A DNA stretch of 64,000 bases, taken from assembly GCF_014117425.1 (NCBI RefSeq), contig NZ_CP059725.1, positions 868,001-932,000 on the forward strand. The letters run 5' to 3'. How positions within the stretch are numbered: the first letter of the stretch is position 1; each line of letters begins with the position of its first letter. The notes under the pieces were generated by a model. The model was not told the DNA's origin. It was given only the letters and a program-made list of their open reading frames with translations, and did not search any database. Of the stretch, positions 7,962 through 17,066 are shown piece after piece. A program made the translations under genes and the position numbers. The DNA comes from Bartonella sp. HY038 (GTDB taxonomy: Bacteria > Pseudomonadota > Alphaproteobacteria > Rhizobiales > Rhizobiaceae).

Positions 7962-10340
7962 TTAGTCTTTTAGCTTATAGGCAATGACATAATCGCCGCG
8001 TTTGGCATTTTGGCGAGCGCCACCAGCAGTAATAACAATATATTGCTTACCAGTTTTAGGCGAAACATAAGTCATTGGCCCGCCTTGGCTACCAACTGGC
8101 AAACGATCTTTCCATACTTCTTTACCAGTACGGCTATCAAAGGCACGTAAATAGAAATCTTGTGTGCCGGCAAAGAAAACAAGACCAGATTGGGTTGATA
8201 ATGATGGTCCAAGGGTCGGCATACCAATTGGTACGGGAACACCAAGCGCCATATTCATTGGGCCGGTGTCTTGCACTGTGCCAACTGGAACTTGCCAAAC
8301 GATTTTGCGGGTTTTCAAGTCAACGGCAGACATTGTTCCAAAAGGTGGCTTTTGGCATGGAACACCCAAGGGTGACAAGAAGCGCATGCGCATTGCACCA
8401 AAAGGTGTGCCGTCCATTGGCACAATACCCATTTCAATGCCTGAAGCATTGGCTGGAATGTCTTTGCGCTCAACAAGGTAATTGGCAAGTCCTAGGCGCA
8501 TATCATTGATAAACACATAGCCAAGGGTTGGATCGTAAGAAACTGAACCCCAATTCATGCCACCCAAAGAGCCTGGCATTTGCAAGGATAAATCAAGGCC
8601 AGGTGGTGTGAATACACCTTCGTGGCGTAAAGATTTAAATTTGATGCGGCAAAGTACCTTATCAAATGGGGTTGCACCCCACATATCTGCTTCGGTTAGT
8701 GTATCATTACCAAAAGATGGCATACCAACAGAATAGGGCTGTGTTGGCGAAGCGTTTTCAGGCTCTATTACGCTTTTGGGTACTGCTCTTTCTTCAACCT
8801 TTGAAATTGGCTCGCCAGTCTCACGGTTAAGTAAGAAAATCATACCTTGCTTGGTCACTTGGAATAGGGCAGGGACGATATTGCCCTTATCATCAGGTGC
8901 ATCAAGCAATACAGGCTGGGCAGGCGTATCAAAATCCCAAATATCATAATGGACAAATTGATAATGCCAACGCACTTTACCGGTTTTTACGTCAAGCGCC
9001 ACAACAGAAGAAGAGTATTTTTTGTCAAGCTCTGTGCGGTATCCTGCCCAAAAGTCAGGAGTTGAATTGCCGGTTGGCAAATAAACAAGGCCAAGCTTTG
9101 GATCATAGGACATTGCTGCCCACACATTTGGCGTACCGCGTGTATAGGTTTGGCCTTCTGGCGGCACAGTAGTGATTTCAGGATTACCTGGATCCCAAGC
9201 CCAAACAAGCTTGCCATCATGTACAGAATAAGCACGAACAACCCCTGGTGGTTCGTCAGTCGAGAAGTTATCAGCAACGCGGCCACCAACAATAACAAGA
9301 TCGCCGGCTAGAAGTGGGGTTGACGTTTGCTGATAATAGCCAGGCTTTACTTCGCCCATGCCAATTTTTAAATCAACAATACCTTTGTCGCCAAATCCTT
9401 CACAGGCTTTACCTGTGTCGGCATTAATGCCGATAAGACGCGCGTCACCAGTTGGTAAAAATAGGCGGCGTAAACATTTATCGCCATTTTCATCTGCTGC
9501 CACTGTATTGGCATTGGTTTCTTCAAAATAGGCAAGACCACGGCACCGTTGCCATGTTGGTGCGGACCCTTTGGGGTCAAACGTCCATTTTTCTTTACCT
9601 GTATCAATATCAAAAGCTAAAACCTTACCATAAGGTGTGCAAACATAAAGGTTTTCACCAATTTGTAATGGTGTGTTCTGGTCTTCTGCGCCAGCACCGG
9701 TGCTTATGGCAATGTCACCAGTATGGGCTGTCCATGCAACTTCTAAACGGTTAACATTTTCCGGAGTGATTTGGTCAAGCGCAGCAAAGCGGCTACCATA
9801 ATCATCATTACCCCAATGTTTCCAATCCTTTTGCTGGTTTTCTGCTGTAACAGGTACAGGGGCAGGCGCAACTTGGGTATTATAAATAACATTTTTAGGG
9901 CTGAAAGATGCATAAATTGTTGCACTTAGGCCAAGAAGCGTTAGCAAGGCAAAGAAATAAGAACCTTTACTTGCAACACGACCCTGCGCGCGCATGAGCG
10001 GGCGATAGGCCAGCAATACAAGAAATAAAGCAACACCAAGAGGGAATAGGTCTGGAAAATTTTGCCAATAATTAAGGCCTGATTCTAAATAAGACCAGAT
10101 GGCGGTTGCAATAAAGATAAGGACAAATATCCAAACGCTAAGGGGGCGAAGCTTTATCATTAATAGCCCGCTTACTAAAAGCGCAATGCCAAGAGCAAGA
10201 TAATAACCAGTGGTGCTTCCTAAAAAAAGAAGGTAACTACCGGCTATGGTGAAGTAAATACCAGCCAACAATACCAGAATACTGAGACAATAAATCAGTA
10301 TTCTGGGTAATGTGCCCAGTGTTTTATAATTATGAAGCAT
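7962..10340 (-). CDS. gcd: Membrane-bound PQQ-dependent glucose dehydrogenase
   Basis: A 792-residue quinoprotein glucose dehydrogenase, which oxidises glucose to gluconolactone in the periplasm and passes electrons to ubiquinone. The first 140 residues contain five hydrophobic helices; the rest is an eight-bladed PQQ propeller starting at KDWKHWGNDDYGSRFAALDQ. Characteristic segments include LVYLPTGNSTPDFW, FVHYDIWDFDTPAQPVL and SAVDLKTRKIVWQVPVGT. Length matches the family (about 790-800). The ATG is preceded by GGTGAG. The gene stands alone with its own terminator, about 6 kb from pqqE, which would provide its cofactor. Confidence 0.95.
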   Translation of the reverse strand: MLHNYKTLGTLPRILIYCLSILVLLAGIYFTIAGSYLLFLGSTTGYYLALGIALLVSGLLMIKLRPLSVWIFVLIFIATAIWSYLESGLNYWQNFPDLFPLGVALFLVLLAYRPLMRAQGRVASKGSYFFALLTLLGLSATIYASFSPKNVIYNTQVAPAPVPVTAENQQKDWKHWGNDDYGSRFAALDQITPENVNRLEVAWTAHTGDIAISTGAGAEDQNTPLQIGENLYVCTPYGKVLAFDIDTGKEKWTFDPKGSAPTWQRCRGLAYFEETNANTVAADENGDKCLRRLFLPTGDARLIGINADTGKACEGFGDKGIVDLKIGMGEVKPGYYQQTSTPLLAGDLVIVGGRVADNFSTDEPPGVVRAYSVHDGKLVWAWDPGNPEITTVPPEGQTYTRGTPNVWAAMSYDPKLGLVYLPTGNSTPDFWAGYRTELDKKYSSSVVALDVKTGKVRWHYQFVHYDIWDFDTPAQPVLLDAPDDKGNIVPALFQVTKQGMIFLLNRETGEPISKVEERAVPKSVIEPENASPTQPYSVGMPSFGNDTLTEADMWGATPFDKVLCRIKFKSLRHEGVFTPPGLDLSLQMPGSLGGMNWGSVSYDPTLGYVFINDMRLGLANYLVERKDIPANASGIEMGIVPMDGTPFGAMRMRFLSPLGVPCQKPPFGTMSAVDLKTRKIVWQVPVGTVQDTGPMNMALGVPVPIGMPTLGPSLSTQSGLVFFAGTQDFYLRAFDSRTGKEVWKDRLPVGSQGGPMTYVSPKTGKQYIVITAGGARQNAKRGDYVIAYKLKD

Positions 10341-10605
10341 TAAAATCTCACCGTTAAAATTTTAAGGGATTGGACCAATATGAGGTCATCTATCTAAAAT
10401 AAAGTGTCAATTAATTCAAAACACATATATTTGTGTTGATGATTTTTATGGTAAAGGATTTACATGCTTAAAGGAAATATATTATTTTGTTTTTATGTGT
10501 AACACACAGAAAATATTGAATTTTATTATTATTCTATTCTGTAATAAATCTAAATTATAGTGCATGAACAATGTCATTATTAGAATGGAAATAAGGTAAC
10601 TATGA

Positions 10606-11145
10606 ATGAATCCCTTTGCTACAATTAAAACGGTCTTGGTTACAAAGCTTTTTAATTATTCTGGTCGTGCGTCGCGTGCAGAATTTTGGTGGTATATCCT
10701 GTTTGTTTTACTCATTGTTTGGCTATATAAAAAAATCGCGCGATCTATGTTCTCTTCACCAATTAGGGGGGAACCATTGGCGCGCGCAGATTGGTTAAAA
10801 CCAGAGCTTAGTCTTAACGATCTTAGCGGTTTTATTTTGGGATTAATGTTAATAATCCCCTTGGTGTCGGTAACAGTGCGGCGTTTACATGATAGAAATA
10901 TGACTGGTTGGTGGGTTTTATTATTTGTTGCTGTTTATTTACGCCTTAACATTCCTTTTTTTTCTGCATTTCTGCCTTCTTTATATTTACCAGAAGATCA
11001 CTGGATTTCTGCAGTGAATGTTATAATGTTTTCTATTAGTGCTTACTTATTATTTAATACTTTAACTAAAAATGGGACAAAAGGACCTAATCGGTTTGGA
11101 TCTGATCCTGCGCCGGTTAAAATAGATACCGAAGTATTTTCTTGA
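10606..11145 (+). CDS. DUF805 membrane protein (copy 1)
   Basis: A 179-residue DUF805 (YhaH-type) inner-membrane protein of unknown biochemical function. The family motif FNYSGRASRAEFWW occurs near residues 17-30, followed by four hydrophobic helices, the conserved TVRRLHDRNMTGWW in the middle, and the end NGTKGPNRFGSDPAP. The ATG at 10606 has AAGGTAAC upstream. The C-terminal VKIDTEVFS is shared in form with copy 2 (VKVDLSVFS) and copy 4 (NADIFA), so these genes are paralogues. The gene lies in an AT-rich patch with a SUKH gene and a decayed copy. Confidence 0.88.
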   Translation: MNPFATIKTVLVTKLFNYSGRASRAEFWWYILFVLLIVWLYKKIARSMFSSPIRGEPLARADWLKPELSLNDLSGFILGLMLIIPLVSVTVRRLHDRNMTGWWVLLFVAVYLRLNIPFFSAFLPSLYLPEDHWISAVNVIMFSISAYLLFNTLTKNGTKGPNRFGSDPAPVKIDTEVFS

Positions 11146-11187
11146 AAATAAATATAAATTTGAAAATATAAGTAACAGGATCATAAA

Positions 11188-11640
11188 ATGGAAATTGAAA
11201 AATTTTACGGTGTCAGATTAAAGCAATGTGGTGTTCCTGTTGATGATATTGATATTTTTAACGAAATAAATTGCACATTTAATGGATCAGATTTGTTTTA
11301 TGAATTTTATAAAACTTATAATGGAGGATATGCAAATAAACAGACTATTTACGTAGATTTTCCGATAACTCTAAGGTATTTTTTTTATGTTAAAAAACCT
11401 TTTGATAAATTACACTTCACTATTCAAACAAAAACAAATTTTTTTAAGAGTGATGCTATAGGTCAACAGTTTTTAGTAAATGCCATTATTATTTCTCAAG
11501 ATAGTGGAGGAAATCCAATTTACATTGATTCAAATACAGGACAGGTATTTTATACTCCAACAGATGTTGGTGAGGACATTGAAGATTTTGAAAAATATTT
11601 TTTGGCTGAAAATTTTGGTAATTTTTTTAAAAAAACTTGA
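11188..11640 (+). CDS. SMI1/KNR4 (SUKH) family protein, C-terminus possibly frameshifted
   Basis: A 150-residue protein with the SUKH-fold pattern: FYEFYKTYNGGYA in the first half and DSGGNPIYIDSNTGQVFY, then EDIEDFEKYF. SUKH proteins often act as immunity proteins against polymorphic toxins. The reading frame stops just after a T7A7 tract (11622-11635). Shifting by one base there continues the protein for 30 residues (LDYQSNFAIKEGLPNIDYYK then KYENWWDELL) to a stop at 11726-11728, only 16 bases before the next gene. That tail is charged and protein-like, so the intact protein was probably about 179 residues. RBS AGGAT precedes the ATG. Confidence 0.72.
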   Translation: MEIEKFYGVRLKQCGVPVDDIDIFNEINCTFNGSDLFYEFYKTYNGGYANKQTIYVDFPITLRYFFYVKKPFDKLHFTIQTKTNFFKSDAIGQQFLVNAIIISQDSGGNPIYIDSNTGQVFYTPTDVGEDIEDFEKYFLAENFGNFFKKT

Positions 11641-11726
11641 TTACCAATCCAACTTCGCGATTAAAGAGGGGCTGCCAAATATTGACTATTATAAAAAATA
11701 TGAAAACTGGTGGGATGAGTTGCTGT

Positions 11727-11741
11727 AAAAAAAGGGGGGGG
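11727..11741 (+). repeat. A7G8 homopolymer tract in the ribosome-binding site of DUF805 copy 2
   Basis: Seven A followed by eight G run directly into CTA-ATG, so the tract itself supplies the only purine-rich Shine-Dalgarno sequence for the gene at 11745. Runs of G of this length are uncommon in this AT-rich DNA. Length changes by slippage would alter the spacing or strength of the ribosome site. Confidence 0.6.
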
Positions 11742-11744
11742 CTA

Positions 11745-12266
11745 ATGGGGTTTTGGCAAGCCGTGAGGACAGCAATTTTTAAAAAATATCTAAAATTTTC
11801 TGGGCGTGCATCACGGTCTGAATTTTGGTGGTTCATGTTGTTTTATGTACTATGCTATATTTTTATTTTTGCCTTACAATGCTTAGCTTCATGGTTGGAA
11901 TTCGCTCATAGCGATTTCATTGGTTTAGGTTGGTTTATAGTAAATAATGTATTTTTGCTTGTGTTATTTTTCCCCCGTATTGGAATAACTGTACGGCGTT
12001 TGCACGATCTTAATTTTTCTGGTTGGTGGAGCCTTATATTAGTTGGACTAGCTATAACCATATGGATGCGGTTTTTGACCGAGCTATTCACTCCAGATTT
12101 TTTAGATTTGTATAGAGTAACCGATTTTATAAATATCTATAAAGTTGCTTTTAGTATATTGACCTTTATTCTGCTTATTGTTTTAATTAAAAAAGGGGAC
12201 AGTGGTCCTAATAAATATGGAGAAAATCCTGTTCGCGTAAAGGTCGATCTAAGTGTATTCTCATGA
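11745..12266 (+). CDS. DUF805 membrane protein (copy 2)
   Basis: A 173-residue DUF805 inner-membrane protein. It has the family motif KFSGRASRSEFWWFM near the start, four hydrophobic helices, the central TVRRLHDLNFSGWW, and the end KGDSGPNKYGENPVRVKV. The ATG at 11745 is chosen because it aligns with the other copies (MGFWQAV compared with MGFLEAN in the copy at 22888) and has a G-rich ribosome site; the longer upstream extension overlaps the SUKH tail and is not protein-like. Function is unknown. Its neighbours suggest it belongs to the same accessory cassette as the SUKH gene. Confidence 0.87.
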   Translation: MGFWQAVRTAIFKKYLKFSGRASRSEFWWFMLFYVLCYIFIFALQCLASWLEFAHSDFIGLGWFIVNNVFLLVLFFPRIGITVRRLHDLNFSGWWSLILVGLAITIWMRFLTELFTPDFLDLYRVTDFINIYKVAFSILTFILLIVLIKKGDSGPNKYGENPVRVKVDLSVFS

Positions 12267-12475
12267 TAATGATAGAAAATGTAGGATTAATATATTTATA
12301 TATGTGAATAAATAAGTTTTTTCTATGGATATAGGCTGTTTTACGATAATAAATGCGCTATGGAATAAGTGTTTTAGTTGTAATATTTGGTAATAATGTC
12401 AATAGTATAGAATTAATATTATTTAATCCAATTGGCTTTCTATAAATAGCTGTCATTTAAATGTAAGGGATATAA

Positions 12476-12753
12476 ATGGGGGTGAGCAATAAAGGCGGTG
12501 TTGTTTGAAAGATATGCCAATTTTTCTAGCCGCTCATATTTATCATAATTTTGGTGGTGATATTATTTTATAATATTGTTTCATTTGTTTTTATCACATT
12601 GAAGAAATTTTGCTACTTGTAAATACAAGTGCTGCGGGTCTTATTTTTCTTATTGTTTTGTTTGGCATACTTATTTTGAAGGGGACCAAAAGTGTCAATA
12701 ATTATGGTGAATATCCAACTGGACCATATAGTTTACAAGACATATTCGTGTGA
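12476..12753 (+). pseudogene. Decayed DUF805 gene (copy 3)
   Basis: This short stretch keeps both ends of a DUF805 protein but not a working frame. From 12513 the codons read YANFSSRSYLS-stop-FWW-stop, which is the family motif (compare YANFFGRASRAEFWW in the copy at 22888) with stops at 12546 and 12558 and a frame change just upstream. After a gap that removes the middle of the gene, the last part reads GTKSVNNYGEYPTGPYSLQD to a TGA at 12751, equivalent to GTKGPNRFGSDP in copy 1. It ends 6 bases before the DUF4129 gene. Confidence 0.75.
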
Positions 12754-12759
12754 ATATTA

Positions 12760-13533
12760 ATGATAAAGACTAAAAAGGCATTAGGTTTTCTTATTTTGTG
12801 TGTTTTGGTAATTGGTATCACAATTGCCAAAGGACAGAATGTTGCCCGTTCACATACTTCTTCTAATCCATCGCAAGGCATAAGTACTGAAAATCAAGTT
12901 AATCAACGTCAATATATTGAAGAGTGTGAAAAATATAAATTTGATTGCAAAATAAGTTATGGACATGATGAAATAAAGCCTGAAGAACAGCAGACACAAT
13001 CGCAACCGGAGCAAAAAAGTCGAACAGTAAGCAACCGTTCATCAACGCCAATTTTAATCGGTCCAACTTCAGTTTTTACTGTTTTGGTGATTATTGTTGT
13101 TGTTATTCTGCTTTGGCTACGCTTTGGCGGCTCCGGTGTTTTGTTGAATAATTCCCCTAAAGATATAAAGCCGCAAGGTGAGATACCTGAAAGTTGGGGA
13201 AATGCAAGCAATATTGTTTCAAGCTCATCGAATGATATTCTATCAGGAATTTTAGCTATTGATGACAAACGCGTAGCGATGATAGAATTATTGCGGATGT
13301 GCCTTTTGCATGGAGCTGGTCTTAGTTCTACACGGCTTGCACGCTCTGACACTGAGCGAACCATCTTTCGCCGTCTTCCCCAATCATTGCCGCAACGTGA
13401 TGAGTTGGAGCTTTTGTTGAAAACAACGGAACTCGTGCATTATGGTGGGCAAGAAATAACGTCAGACCAATTTGATGAGTTGATCAGCAAAGCCAGAATT
13501 TTTTTAAATATAAGGAAGATGGCTAATGCGTAA
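12760..13533 (+). CDS. DUF4129 domain membrane protein, first gene of MoxR operon
   Basis: A 257-residue protein with an N-terminal signal-like helix (residues 7-25), a low-complexity extracytoplasmic segment rich in Q and S, a second membrane helix (about 108-125, FTVLVIIVVVILLWLRF), and a cytoplasmic C-terminal domain. The latter contains SDTERTIFRRLP and TELVHYGGQEITSDQFDELI, which fit the DUF4129 pattern seen in MoxR-operon proteins, though the domain is short. The end overlaps the next gene by 8 bases. Its role is unknown; operon context suggests an envelope complex assembled by the MoxR ATPase. Confidence 0.75.
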   Translation: MIKTKKALGFLILCVLVIGITIAKGQNVARSHTSSNPSQGISTENQVNQRQYIEECEKYKFDCKISYGHDEIKPEEQQTQSQPEQKSRTVSNRSSTPILIGPTSVFTVLVIIVVVILLWLRFGGSGVLLNNSPKDIKPQGEIPESWGNASNIVSSSSNDILSGILAIDDKRVAMIELLRMCLLHGAGLSSTRLARSDTERTIFRRLPQSLPQRDELELLLKTTELVHYGGQEITSDQFDELISKARIFLNIRKMANA

Positions 13534-14809
13534 AATTTTCGTTGTAGTCATTCTCATTGCTTTATTTTTATTGGCTTTATTTTTGTTTACATCACAATGG
13601 CGCAATAAGCCTTATGAGCTTTCAGCTTTAGGAAATAAAGGGCTTGAGCTTGTGTTAAAAGCAAAGGATATCCAAACAACAAGCTTTGATAAATATAAAA
13701 CCTATTTGGACACGCAATTTGATTTTCGTATTCTTTCAACTGATGCAATCATATTTCCATATTTAAATGGTCATTATCAGCTTCCATATTTTACTGATGC
13801 GCGCCGTAAGCTAGCGCAAACCTTAAAAAACAAGGTTAATGAATTAGATACAATGGTTGTGCTGCCTAAATGGGATAAAAGAGTAAGCGAAAACCTTAAA
13901 GCTGATAATAATTTTTTACTGTTGTTACCCAATGTTAAGTGGGTCATGGACACGCTTGATTATGGTGGTATTCGATTAGATCGTTCTTTGAATAGCTTTA
14001 CGCGAGAAAATATTAAAACAATTAGCGGCCATATGCGAAAAGTAGAGCTTTATGATGCGCAGTTTTTTTTCCGCGGTACTCTTCCTGATGAATGTGAGGA
14101 ATTGCTTGGTATAAAGGCTGGCGCATTATTAATTCATTGTTCTGGTGATTATTCCGCTTACTTCCTTTCAGATCCTGATTTATTCAATAATCATGGGCTT
14201 GCACTTGGTAATAATAGAGACATAGCTGTTGATATGATCAATGATATGTTGGCCGAATTAGATGCAAAGTCCGTTTTTCTCGATGTAAATGAAAGGCTAT
14301 TTTCCAATCAAGCCCATGAAGAAGTTAAGCCACAGCCATACAAACGCGATGCTAGCGATTTTGCTCGCCTTTTTGAATATCCGTTGTCGACTATTTGGGC
14401 TGCAATTTTAATGATTACCATCATTTGCCTATGGCGCGGCGCTTTTCGTTTTGGCCCGCCATTAAAAGATGCAAATGACAATATTGAAATATCAAAAACA
14501 GCAGCAGTAAGTGCTATGGCAAGATTGCTGCGGCTCTCGGGCAATGATGGACAAATGGTCGCACAATTTGTGCAAAATAGTTTGTTGGATAGGGCGGTAC
14601 AAGCTTTTGGCGAAAGTGGTGGTAATCAAGCGGGGATTGATCGTTTCATACAACGGCTCGCTCAAAAAGATAAAATTTTGGCAGAAAAATTTGCTTCCTT
14701 GGCTCGTTCTTTAATGCTGCTTGGACCAATAATGAGACATCACGAGTTACACAAAAATTTAGAAGATTTTCGCGAATTACTAAGGAGAGTAGACCTTGAA
14801 TCTCGATGA
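13526..14809 (+). CDS. DUF4350 domain membrane protein
   Basis: A 427-residue protein with an N-terminal membrane helix (residues 3-22), a large extracytoplasmic domain resembling DUF4350 (SALGNKGLELVLKAKDIQ at its start, TMVVLPKWDKR inside), a second helix near residue 290 (TIWAAILMITIICLW) and a cytoplasmic tail with ISKTAAVSAMARLLRLSG. This layout is typical of the gene between the DUF4129 protein and MoxR in alphaproteobacterial MoxR operons. GGAAG precedes the ATG, which lies within the end of the upstream gene. The 3' end overlaps the moxR start by 14 bases. Biochemical function is not known. Confidence 0.78.
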   Translation: MRKIFVVVILIALFLLALFLFTSQWRNKPYELSALGNKGLELVLKAKDIQTTSFDKYKTYLDTQFDFRILSTDAIIFPYLNGHYQLPYFTDARRKLAQTLKNKVNELDTMVVLPKWDKRVSENLKADNNFLLLLPNVKWVMDTLDYGGIRLDRSLNSFTRENIKTISGHMRKVELYDAQFFFRGTLPDECEELLGIKAGALLIHCSGDYSAYFLSDPDLFNNHGLALGNNRDIAVDMINDMLAELDAKSVFLDVNERLFSNQAHEEVKPQPYKRDASDFARLFEYPLSTIWAAILMITIICLWRGAFRFGPPLKDANDNIEISKTAAVSAMARLLRLSGNDGQMVAQFVQNSLLDRAVQAFGESGGNQAGIDRFIQRLAQKDKILAEKFASLARSLMLLGPIMRHHELHKNLEDFRELLRRVDLESR

Positions 14810-15752
14810 ACTCCATAATTTGGTTGCGTCTATACGCGATGAAATCAACAAATATGTGCAGGGGCAAGATGCGCTGATTGATCTTGTGTTGACGGCAATT
14901 TTTGCACGGGGGCACTGCCTTGTTGAAGGGCCTCCAGGGACAGCTAAAACCTTGCTTGCGCGTTGTGTTTCAAGTGTTATGGATATGCAATATAGACGTA
15001 TTCAATTTACGCCAGATTTGATGCCAAGCGATGTGCTTGGTATTAATTTGTTTAATTTTGAAACCAATAAGTTTCATTTGACTAAGGGGCCTATTTTTAC
15101 AGATATTCTTTTGGCTGATGAAATTAACCGTGCACCGCCAAAAACACAGTCAGCATTATTGCAAGCTATGAATGAACGTGTGGTAACCATTGATGGTAGC
15201 GATTATTCACTTGGTGATAATTTCTTTGTGTTAGCTACCCAAAATCCTATTGAGCAACATGGAACATATCCCCTGCCAGAAGCGCAGCTTGACCGCTTTC
15301 TTTTCAAGTTGGTTGTTGATTTTCCTGATCGTGAAATAGAAATTGCAATTTTAACCGCTCATGGCTCTAAAGCTATACATGAAGATACCAATAAACCACA
15401 ATTAAAACAAATTCTTACTGCCGATCTTATAAAAAGCGCTTATGCCCTTCTTGATAATATTCGGTTGGATGAGACCATTCTTGTTTATATTGTTGACCTT
15501 GTTCGTGCTACGCGCTCGGATGGTGATATATTATATGGCGCGTCAACCCGTGCCGCCGATGCTATTGCGTCGGCTGTTCGTGTCCGTGCTGCATTTGAAG
15601 GACGCAATTATGCAATTCCAGATGATGTGCAAGCTTTGTTTATTCCAGCGCTTCGCCATCGTATTGTGCTTTCACCTGCGGCAGAAATTGACGGGAAAGC
15701 AGCCGAAGATGTTCTAACCAATATTATTAACCGTGTGGATGCCCCCCGATAG
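14796..15752 (+). CDS. MoxR family AAA+ ATPase
   Basis: A 318-residue MoxR-type AAA+ ATPase, probably a chaperone that matures or assembles complexes made from the neighbouring membrane proteins. Walker A is GPPGTAKT, Walker B is ILLADEINRAPPKTQSALL, and sensor 1 is ATQNPIEQHGTYPLPEAQLD. The C-terminal lid follows from about residue 220. Translation probably starts at the TTG at 14796, 8 bases after AGGAG; the next ATG is internal to conserved sequence. The stop abuts the DUF58 gene start without a gap. Confidence 0.93.
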   Translation: MNLDELHNLVASIRDEINKYVQGQDALIDLVLTAIFARGHCLVEGPPGTAKTLLARCVSSVMDMQYRRIQFTPDLMPSDVLGINLFNFETNKFHLTKGPIFTDILLADEINRAPPKTQSALLQAMNERVVTIDGSDYSLGDNFFVLATQNPIEQHGTYPLPEAQLDRFLFKLVVDFPDREIEIAILTAHGSKAIHEDTNKPQLKQILTADLIKSAYALLDNIRLDETILVYIVDLVRATRSDGDILYGASTRAADAIASAVRVRAAFEGRNYAIPDDVQALFIPALRHRIVLSPAAEIDGKAAEDVLTNIINRVDAPR

Positions 15753-17066
15753 ATGCGCCCTTCAATTCACCTCATCACCCTTGTTTTAGGTCTTACTGTT
15801 GCAACTATTATCGTTGCCTTTTGGTTTTCAAGTCTTAGCTGGCTTTTACCGTTTTTCTGGGCAGTCTTAATGGGTGTTTTGGTTATAGATGCGTTGGTAT
15901 CGCTACCACCAAAGCGTATTGGTTTAATTGCAGATTTACCTAAACAGGGATTTGTTGGGCAAGATATTGAGCTTGTTGCGCAAATTTTTGTGCAAAAAGA
16001 TGTGTTGCCCAAGGATCTGGTTATGCGCCTTGATCTGCCATTGGTGTTGGTTGGTAAGCCAGAATTTAACCTTTCTTATGAACAAGGAGCAAAGGAAACG
16101 GCATCGCGCGCCACGCTTTTGCCTACCAAACGTGGCAAGTTTAAAATACCTGCTCTTTGGTTGAAGTGGTCGTCAAAATTGTCTTTGCTGGAGTTTCTTA
16201 TTTCCTTTCCAATCAATAAGACAATAGATATTGTTCCTGATATTTCTCCTGTTTTGTCAGGGGCAATCTACACCCAAATCTATCCTTTAGCCGGTGGACA
16301 AAAGGATATGAAAACACGTGGTGATGGTAGCGAATTTCACCAGTTGCGTGAATTTAGTGCGGGCATGGATCCTCGTAGTATTGATTGGAAACGTTCGGCA
16401 CGAACGAGAAGTCTTATTGTACGCGAAACGCGAATTGAACGAAATCATCAGATCGTCTTATGCATTGATAGTGGGCGCTTAATGGCCGAGCAATTGGCAA
16501 CTGTTTCCAAACTTGATTGTGCTATAAACTCAGCTTTGGCGATGTGTTGGGCATCGGGCATTGCGGGGGATAATGTTGGATTTTATAGTTTTGATAGCAG
16601 ACCGCGTATTTTTATTCCGCCAGCACCTGGGCGCAATGCCTTCAGTCGCATTCAAAAAACATGTGCTCAAATGCAATATGAAACACGGGAAACTAATCAT
16701 ACCCTTGGTCTCACACAATTGGCAACAAAGTTAAAAAAGCGCTCATTAGTAATTATTTTTTCCGATTTTGTTGATACGATAACTGCTGAATTAATGATTG
16801 AAAATATGCAGGTTTTGACCCGTCAGCATCTGGTTGTTTATATAGCAATGAAGGACCCAATTCTTGATAAAATGACGAAGCCAGAGGTTTTAGGATTAGA
16901 GCCGATTGCGCGAGCAGTGTCGGCTCATAATATTATTGAAGAACGGCGCGCAGTTTTGGAAAAGTTAAATAGGATGGGGGTGTTGTGTCTTGATAGTGCG
17001 CCTGAATTGCTGACCACTAACTTGATATCACGCTATATCGATATTAAATTGCGGGGAATGATATGA
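15753..17066 (+). CDS. DUF58 domain protein (VWA-like)
   Basis: A 437-residue DUF58 protein. Two hydrophobic helices at residues 5-45 anchor it, a beta-rich region follows, and the DUF58 signature is seen as GDGSEFHQLREFSAGMDPRS then IDWKRSARTRSLIVRE. The last 170 residues have a von Willebrand factor A-like fold (VLCIDSGRLM, LVIIFSDFVDT). DUF58 proteins are regular partners of MoxR ATPases. The stop overlaps the SpoIIM gene (ATGA). Molecular function is unknown. Confidence 0.9.
   Translation: MRPSIHLITLVLGLTVATIIVAFWFSSLSWLLPFFWAVLMGVLVIDALVSLPPKRIGLIADLPKQGFVGQDIELVAQIFVQKDVLPKDLVMRLDLPLVLVGKPEFNLSYEQGAKETASRATLLPTKRGKFKIPALWLKWSSKLSLLEFLISFPINKTIDIVPDISPVLSGAIYTQIYPLAGGQKDMKTRGDGSEFHQLREFSAGMDPRSIDWKRSARTRSLIVRETRIERNHQIVLCIDSGRLMAEQLATVSKLDCAINSALAMCWASGIAGDNVGFYSFDSRPRIFIPPAPGRNAFSRIQKTCAQMQYETRETNHTLGLTQLATKLKKRSLVIIFSDFVDTITAELMIENMQVLTRQHLVVYIAMKDPILDKMTKPEVLGLEPIARAVSAHNIIEERRAVLEKLNRMGVLCLDSAPELLTTNLISRYIDIKLRGMI

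Noticed and set aside
8075..8509. Plus-strand open frames inside gcd
   Set aside because: Antisense shadows of the gcd propeller coding region with no family similarity.
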